A stretch of 35,881 nucleotides of DNA from an uncultured Planctomycetota bacterium (GTDB lineage Bacteria > Planctomycetota > Brocadiia > CAIUPP01): positions 1-35,881 of the forward strand of contig CAIUPP010000001.1 of the NCBI GenBank assembly GCA_903901045.1. Reading direction: 5' to 3'. The position numbers were made by a program, and so were the translations under genes. This document shows positions 31,912 through 35,881 of the stretch, piece by piece. The notes beneath the pieces are model-generated. The model did not search any database and had not been told where the DNA came from. It worked only from the letters and a program-made list of their open reading frames with translations. The stretch's first letter is position 1; every line of letters starts with the position of its first letter.

Positions 31912-33063
31912 ATGAGCACAACGGAACAGACTCCCGGATCGAGCAAGTCAGAACCGCAGCCGGCGGACCAAACCGCCGCGGCGCCCGCAGCGGCTCGCCC
32001 GGGAATCCGGGGAGGGAAAATATACCTGGCCCTTGGAATCCTGGCGTTTTGCGCCGCCGCGCTGGCCGGCTATTGGTTCTTCTTCATGCGGAACATCGTC
32101 TTCAGCGACGACGCGCGCCTCGCGGGGCACATGGTGGACCTGGCGCCGGAGATCAACGACCGGCTGGTGGACGTCCTGGTGAGCGAGGGGCAGTTCGTTC
32201 GCCGCGGCGACGAAATCTTCCGCCTGGATTCCAGCGCGCAGGAAGCCGCGCTGGCGCAAGTGGAAGCGGCGGCCACCTCCGCCGCCGCGAACGCCGCCGT
32301 CAGCGAGGCCGGGTACCAGAAGACCGTCAACGGCTGCCGCCCGGAGGAGATTCGGGCCGCCGAGGCCACGGTGAAGCGCCTGCAGAATGAGGAGGAGCTC
32401 GCCCGAGTCGAGCAGGAACGGGCGGAGAAGCTTCAAGCCGACGGCGCTTCCACTCGGGACTCCCTGGACCGCGCGCGGTCGGCTTTTGCCTCCGCCCAGC
32501 ACAGCCGGGAGAACGCCTCCGAGACGCTGGCGATGCTCCAGAAGGGTTCGCGCTGCGAGGACATCGACGCGGCGAAAGCGGACCTGGATATGGCTCGGAG
32601 CCGGGTGATCGAAGCGAAAGCCGCCATCACCCACGCTCGAAGCGACCTGGATCGCTGCCTCGTGAAGGCCCCCTTCGACGGGTGGGTCGTCCGCCGCTGG
32701 CTCGATCCCGGCGCCATGCCGCTGCCCGGCCAGCCGGTGGTGAGCTTGTTCGACCCGTCGACGCTCCGCGTGGATGCCAATATCGAAGAAAAGTACCTCC
32801 ACCGGATCCACGTCGGCGACGAAGCGTCCATCCGGATTGACGCATACCCCGGCCTGACGCTCGCGGGCCGGGTGACGCAGATTCTGCGCGCCACCAATTC
32901 CCAATTCAGCCTCATCCCTTCCGAGGGGGTCTCCGGCACGTTCATCAAAGTCACCCAGCGGGTGGCGCTGCGCCTCTCGGTTGAAGCGCCTCCGGAACTT
33001 CCGCTGGGCCCCGGGCTCTCCGCAGAGGTCAGCATCCATGCCGGATCGTCGCGCGACCACTGA
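31912..33063 (+). CDS. HlyD/EmrA-like membrane fusion protein
   Basis: The 383-residue product has a disordered Ala/Pro-rich N-terminus (1-33), one membrane helix (about 36-58) and a periplasmic part with the split biotinyl-lipoyl domain (VLVSEGQFVRRGDEIFRLD and CLVKAPFDGWVVRRWLDPG), a long coiled-coil hairpin (about 115-245) and a beta-barrel segment (LRVDANIEEKYLHRIHVGD). It links the EmrB-like pump to an outer-membrane channel. It lies 68 bases after marR and 15 before the pump gene. No TolC-like gene is present in the window. Confidence 0.9.
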   Translation: MSTTEQTPGSSKSEPQPADQTAAAPAAARPGIRGGKIYLALGILAFCAAALAGYWFFFMRNIVFSDDARLAGHMVDLAPEINDRLVDVLVSEGQFVRRGDEIFRLDSSAQEAALAQVEAAATSAAANAAVSEAGYQKTVNGCRPEEIRAAEATVKRLQNEEELARVEQERAEKLQADGASTRDSLDRARSAFASAQHSRENASETLAMLQKGSRCEDIDAAKADLDMARSRVIEAKAAITHARSDLDRCLVKAPFDGWVVRRWLDPGAMPLPGQPVVSLFDPSTLRVDANIEEKYLHRIHVGDEASIRIDAYPGLTLAGRVTQILRATNSQFSLIPSEGVSGTFIKVTQRVALRLSVEAPPELPLGPGLSAEVSIHAGSSRDH

Positions 33064-33078
33064 GGCCGAGGCCCCCCT

Positions 33079-34665
33079 GTGAACGAAAACCATCCCGCCC
33101 ACAGCTACCGATGGGGCATGCTGATCATCATCATGATGGGCACGTTCATGGCGATCCTGGACAGCAGCATCGTCAACGTGGCCCTGCCGCACATGATGAG
33201 CGCCTTCGGCGTGACGCGGGACCGGATCGAATGGGTCGCCACCGGCTACATGCTGACCTCCGCGGCCGTCATGCCGCTGGTCGGCTGGCTCGCGACCCGG
33301 ATAAACTACAAAACGCTGTACCTGGGTTGCCTGGTGATCTTCACGGTGGCCAGCGCCTTGTGCGCGATGGCCTGGAGCTACGAATCTCTGCTCGCGGCGC
33401 GGGTGCTGCAGGCCCTGGGCGGCGGCGCCATCCTGCCGATCGGCATGGCCATCGTGGCGGAACTGTTCGAGCCGCACGAGCGCGGCCGCGCGCTGGGAGT
33501 CTGGGGAACGGGCATCATGGTCGGCCCCGCCCTCGGCCCGACCCTGGGCGGCTACCTGACCGACGCGTTCAGTTGGCGGACCATCTTCTCCGTCAACCTC
33601 CCCATCGGCGCGGCGACGTTGCTGGCGGGGATGATCGTCATGCGCCCGATTCGCGCGCACGGCGACAAGAACCGCTTCGACCTGGCCGGCTACTGCTTCC
33701 TGGCCATCGCGCTGATCGCGGGGCTGACGGCACTCTCCAACGGGCAGGAGAAGGGCTGGGATTCCGACTACATTCGTCTGTGCGAGGCGGTCGCCGCCGT
33801 CTGCGCGGTGATGTTCATTGCGGTCGAATTGACGGTCGAGCACCCGGTGCTGGACCTGAAGCTGTTCCTCATCCGCAACTACACCTTGAGCATCCTGCTG
33901 GCGGTGTTCCGCGCGGTCGGGCTGTTCGGGAGCGTCTTCCTGCTGCCGATCTTCCTCCAGCAGGTGATGGGATACACCGCCGTCCAGGCCGGTCTCTGGA
34001 TGATTCCCGGCGCGGTGGCCGTCGGCGCGACGATGCCGATTGCGGGACGGTTGGCGGACCGCTATTCGCCGCGCGCGCTCACCTCCGTGGGGTGCGTCCT
34101 GACCGGCGTGTCGCTGATCATGTTCGGAGAATTGGACCCCCTTGCGGACTGGAAGATGCTCGTCATTCCCCAGCTGGTGCGCGGAGTGGGATTGGGCTTG
34201 ATGATGGCGCCGCTGCTGGCGGCGGCATTGAACTCGATCCCGCGAAGCCAGTTGCCCATGGCATCCAGTTTCCTGAACGTCTCGCAGAACGTCGGCGGGT
34301 CGCTGGGCATCGCGCTGCTGAATACGTTCGTCACCAATGCGATACATACCCACGCCGTGCGCCTGGGGGAAGTCTTTGCGGTGCAATCCCAATCGTACCT
34401 CCGGTTCAGCCTCCACGTCACCGGCATGGTCGTGTACAAAAGTCCCGGGGTGCTGGCCAGCCCGCTGGTGAAGGCGGAATTTGCCGCCGCCGAGAGCATC
34501 CTTCGGCGCGCTCAGGTGCTGGGGTTCGACAATGGATTCGTCCTGGCGGGCGTCATCATTCTGGCGGGAATCCCGCTGTGCCTCCTGCTGGAACCCTCCG
34601 CCCACCATTCGCAGAAGGTGGAGCTGGAGGAGGGAAGCCGGGAGCCGACGGCCCTGGCGGAGTGA
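33079..34665 (+). CDS. DHA2-family (EmrB-like) multidrug MFS transporter
   Basis: The 528-residue product has about fourteen membrane helices, as in the DHA2 drug:H+ antiporters. Typical segments are MAILDSSIVNVALPHM (motif D1: LD-x-T-x-V-N-V-A-L-P) in helix 1, RVLQALGGGAILPIGMA, the antiporter motif C in GTGIMVGPALGPTLGGYL and WRTIFSVNLPIG. It should pump hydrophobic compounds out with the EmrA-like partner. The start is GTG 33079. A long loop before the last helix (about residues 430-475) matches EmrB. Third gene of the marR operon. Confidence 0.92.
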   Translation: MNENHPAHSYRWGMLIIIMMGTFMAILDSSIVNVALPHMMSAFGVTRDRIEWVATGYMLTSAAVMPLVGWLATRINYKTLYLGCLVIFTVASALCAMAWSYESLLAARVLQALGGGAILPIGMAIVAELFEPHERGRALGVWGTGIMVGPALGPTLGGYLTDAFSWRTIFSVNLPIGAATLLAGMIVMRPIRAHGDKNRFDLAGYCFLAIALIAGLTALSNGQEKGWDSDYIRLCEAVAAVCAVMFIAVELTVEHPVLDLKLFLIRNYTLSILLAVFRAVGLFGSVFLLPIFLQQVMGYTAVQAGLWMIPGAVAVGATMPIAGRLADRYSPRALTSVGCVLTGVSLIMFGELDPLADWKMLVIPQLVRGVGLGLMMAPLLAAALNSIPRSQLPMASSFLNVSQNVGGSLGIALLNTFVTNAIHTHAVRLGEVFAVQSQSYLRFSLHVTGMVVYKSPGVLASPLVKAEFAAAESILRRAQVLGFDNGFVLAGVIILAGIPLCLLLEPSAHHSQKVELEEGSREPTALAE

Positions 34666-34695
34666 TCTTGGATTTCCACCCAGCCGGGGAACTGC

Positions 34696-34723
34696 TTGAC
34701 AGTGGCTGCGTCGAGCGTACAAT
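34696..34723 (+). promoter_or_regulatory. Promoter of the DUF3108-like gene
   Basis: TTGACA (34696-34701), 16-base spacer, TACAAT (34718-34723). It lies 31 bases after the pump gene stop, so the next gene has its own promoter. Confidence 0.65.
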
Positions 34724-34761
34724 CTAGTTCAGGGGCGGACAGTTCATCGGAGCGTCGTCGA

Positions 34762-35637
34762 ATGCGAACCCGGGCGTTAGCAGGCTGGCGCGTTGTTCTG
34801 CTCCTGGCAGCGTGCCCCCTCGTGGCCGACGCGCAAGCCCCCCCCGCGCCTCCCCCCTCCGGCCTCCCTGCCGCACCAGCGGCCATCGTGAAAGTGAAGC
34901 CCGCCTTTGCCGCGGGCGAAACGCTCTATTATGAAGTCGGGTGGAATGGCATCACGGCCGCCGAGGCGAAGGTGTGGGTGGAGAAGGGGTTGCTGGAAGA
35001 GGAAGAGATTTACACCTTCCGTGTGACGGCGCGCACCACCAGTTTCGTGGATAAGCTCTATGAACTCCGCGCGAACGCCTGGTCCAAGGCCTCCGCAGAC
35101 ACGCTCCTCCCGCTGCAGAACCGTCTGAGCCAAACGGAGAACGGGCGCAGGACCACCGAAACCATCCTGTTCGATCCCGAGAAAAAGACGGCCGCGTACA
35201 CGCGCGAGAAGCAAGAGGATGCCGGCAAGGCGCCGACCATCCAGAACGCAACGATCCCATGCGCAACGCCGGGCGACGCCTTCGCCCTCGCTTATCTCCT
35301 GCGCAGCCAGAGCCTGAAGGTCGGCGATGTCAAAAGCACCGAAATCGTCGTGGGAAGGCACCTCTACGCGTTTTCCGTGAAGGTGGAGGCGCGGGAGAGG
35401 ATAAAGGTGAAGGCAGGAACCTTCGATGCGTTGCGCCTGATTCCGGTTTATCACCAGGTGGGGAAGGCGCCGGACAAGAAGAAGGTGCGCGAGATGGTGC
35501 TCTGGATCTCGGATGACGAAAAGCACCTGCCGCTCAAGGTCACGGCGGAAGCCTTCGTCGGCCACATGTATGGGGAACTGACGCGGGTGGAGGCGGACCC
35601 CGCGCCCAAGCCGCTGGCCACAGCGCCGAAACCATAG
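34762..35637 (+). CDS. DUF3108-like secreted protein
   Basis: The 291-residue product has a signal peptide (WRVVLLLAACPLVADAQA; a cysteine is present but no clear lipobox), a Pro/Ala-rich linker and a beta-rich domain of the DUF3108 type: GETLYYEVGWNGITAAEAKV, YTFRVTARTTSFVDKLYEL, the LLPLQNRLSQTENGRRT block, KVKAGTFDALRLIPVYHQVG and LWISDDEKHLPLKVTAEAFVG. Members are periplasmic and their function is not known. ATG 34762 follows GGAG at a spacing of 9; the frame runs open to 34696, but that part is the promoter. Confidence 0.85.
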   Translation: MRTRALAGWRVVLLLAACPLVADAQAPPAPPPSGLPAAPAAIVKVKPAFAAGETLYYEVGWNGITAAEAKVWVEKGLLEEEEIYTFRVTARTTSFVDKLYELRANAWSKASADTLLPLQNRLSQTENGRRTTETILFDPEKKTAAYTREKQEDAGKAPTIQNATIPCATPGDAFALAYLLRSQSLKVGDVKSTEIVVGRHLYAFSVKVEARERIKVKAGTFDALRLIPVYHQVGKAPDKKKVREMVLWISDDEKHLPLKVTAEAFVGHMYGELTRVEADPAPKPLATAPKP

Positions 35638-35665
35638 CCGGCCGAAGTTTCGTGTGACGCTGGAA

Positions 35666-35813
35666 GCTGTTTCAAAACATGGCCTGCGAACGGACTTCTC
35701 AGCCGAGGGCTCAGGTGCCAGAGTACTGCCACCGCACTGAGCCACATGGTTTTTCGGCCAAATACGGAGGTCGGTGTGGCACAGGCGCCCTCGCCTGTGG
35801 GTTTTGAAACGGC
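35666..35813. repeat. Inverted-repeat (MITE-like) element
   Basis: GCTGTTTCAAAAC (35666-35678) and GTTTTGAAACGGC (35801-35813) match as inverted repeats in 12 of 13 positions and bound 148 bases without a gene. Inside, CACAGGCG-CCCT-CGCCTGTG (35780-35799) forms a hairpin followed by GGTTTTG. Confidence 0.55.
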
Positions 35814-35840
35814 TTTGCTCTGTTGAAACCATCCTGTTCC

Positions 35841-35870
35841 GTCCGTCAGGCCGCGAAGCGGCCGTCGGAC
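35841..35870. repeat. Nested hairpin at the right edge
   Basis: GTCCG...CGGAC encloses GGCCGC-GAA-GCGGCC (35841-35870), followed by TTTAGCCCACG. It resembles interspersed palindromic repeats and could also work as a terminator. Its partner sequence may lie beyond the window. Confidence 0.5.
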
Positions 35871-35881
35871 TTTAGCCCACG

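Noticed and set aside
31948-34722. 924-residue reverse frame opposite the efflux genes
   Set aside because: Composition (His/Gln/Arg-rich) is typical of antisense frames of GC-rich genes; the forward strand has clear EmrA-like and EmrB-like proteins.

Overview
The window (about 36 kb, GC-rich) looks like a chromosomal segment of an environmental, probably Gram-negative bacterium from the Planctomycetota / Lentisphaerota / Hydrogenedentota / Sumerlaeota kind of lineage. The reasons are two pseudopilin-type genes with the H-X9-DG ending, a secreted Gly-X-Y repeat protein with the PRQPxxxxPYALYA domain common in planctomycete-like genomes, a GH95-like hydrolase under a LacI regulator, and short leaders with TTGACA/TATAAT-type promoters. 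The phylum is inferred, not proven. I see no rRNA, complete tRNA or CRISPR array.

Layout. (1) 1-2.4 kb: tail of an unidentified gene, then an acetyl-xylan-esterase-like hydrolase whose 5' end appears frameshifted. (2) 2.4-6.7 kb: an accessory island with an AAA/DUF4143 ATPase (reverse strand, apparently leaderless), a tRNA-3'-end-like sequence, a hairpin terminator, tandem 12-bp repeats, a tyrosine recombinase reduced by an internal deletion, and a lower-GC gene for a PIN-like nuclease with two C-terminal membrane helices. (3) 6.7-12.1 kb: a carbohydrate locus with a LacI regulator, a GH95-like glycosidase fused to HEAT-like repeats and a small downstream gene (reverse strand), facing a short-chain dehydrogenase. 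(4) 12.3-13.4 kb: a glycosyltransferase, followed by an inverted-repeat element. (5) 13.6-18.0 kb: the phosphate operon pstS-pstC-pstA-pstB-phoU (reverse). (6) 18.1-20.7 kb: a 71-residue orphan and two prepilin-like genes separated by a strong hairpin. (7) 20.9-24.7 kb: metallophosphoesterase, phoR and phoB (reverse). (8) 25-28.2 kb: secreted collagen-like protein converging on a second secreted protein, with two very strong terminator hairpins between them. (9) 28.5-31.1 kb: MFS transporter and polyprenyl diphosphate synthase. (10) 31.3-35.6 kb: MarR regulator, EmrA-like and EmrB-like drug efflux pair, then a DUF3108-like secreted protein. The last 240 bases are inverted-repeat sequence.

How the genes fit together. 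PhoR/PhoB probably sense phosphate shortage through PstSCAB/PhoU. Direct 11-bp CCTAAC-like repeats precede both pstS and phoB and are good candidate Pho boxes. The LacI gene and the glycosidase form one transcription unit whose promoter faces the dehydrogenase promoter. MarR-EmrA-EmrB is a typical self-regulated efflux operon. The 4-6.7 kb island is the most novel-looking part: a membrane-anchored PIN protein beside a wrecked integrase at a possible tRNA attachment site.
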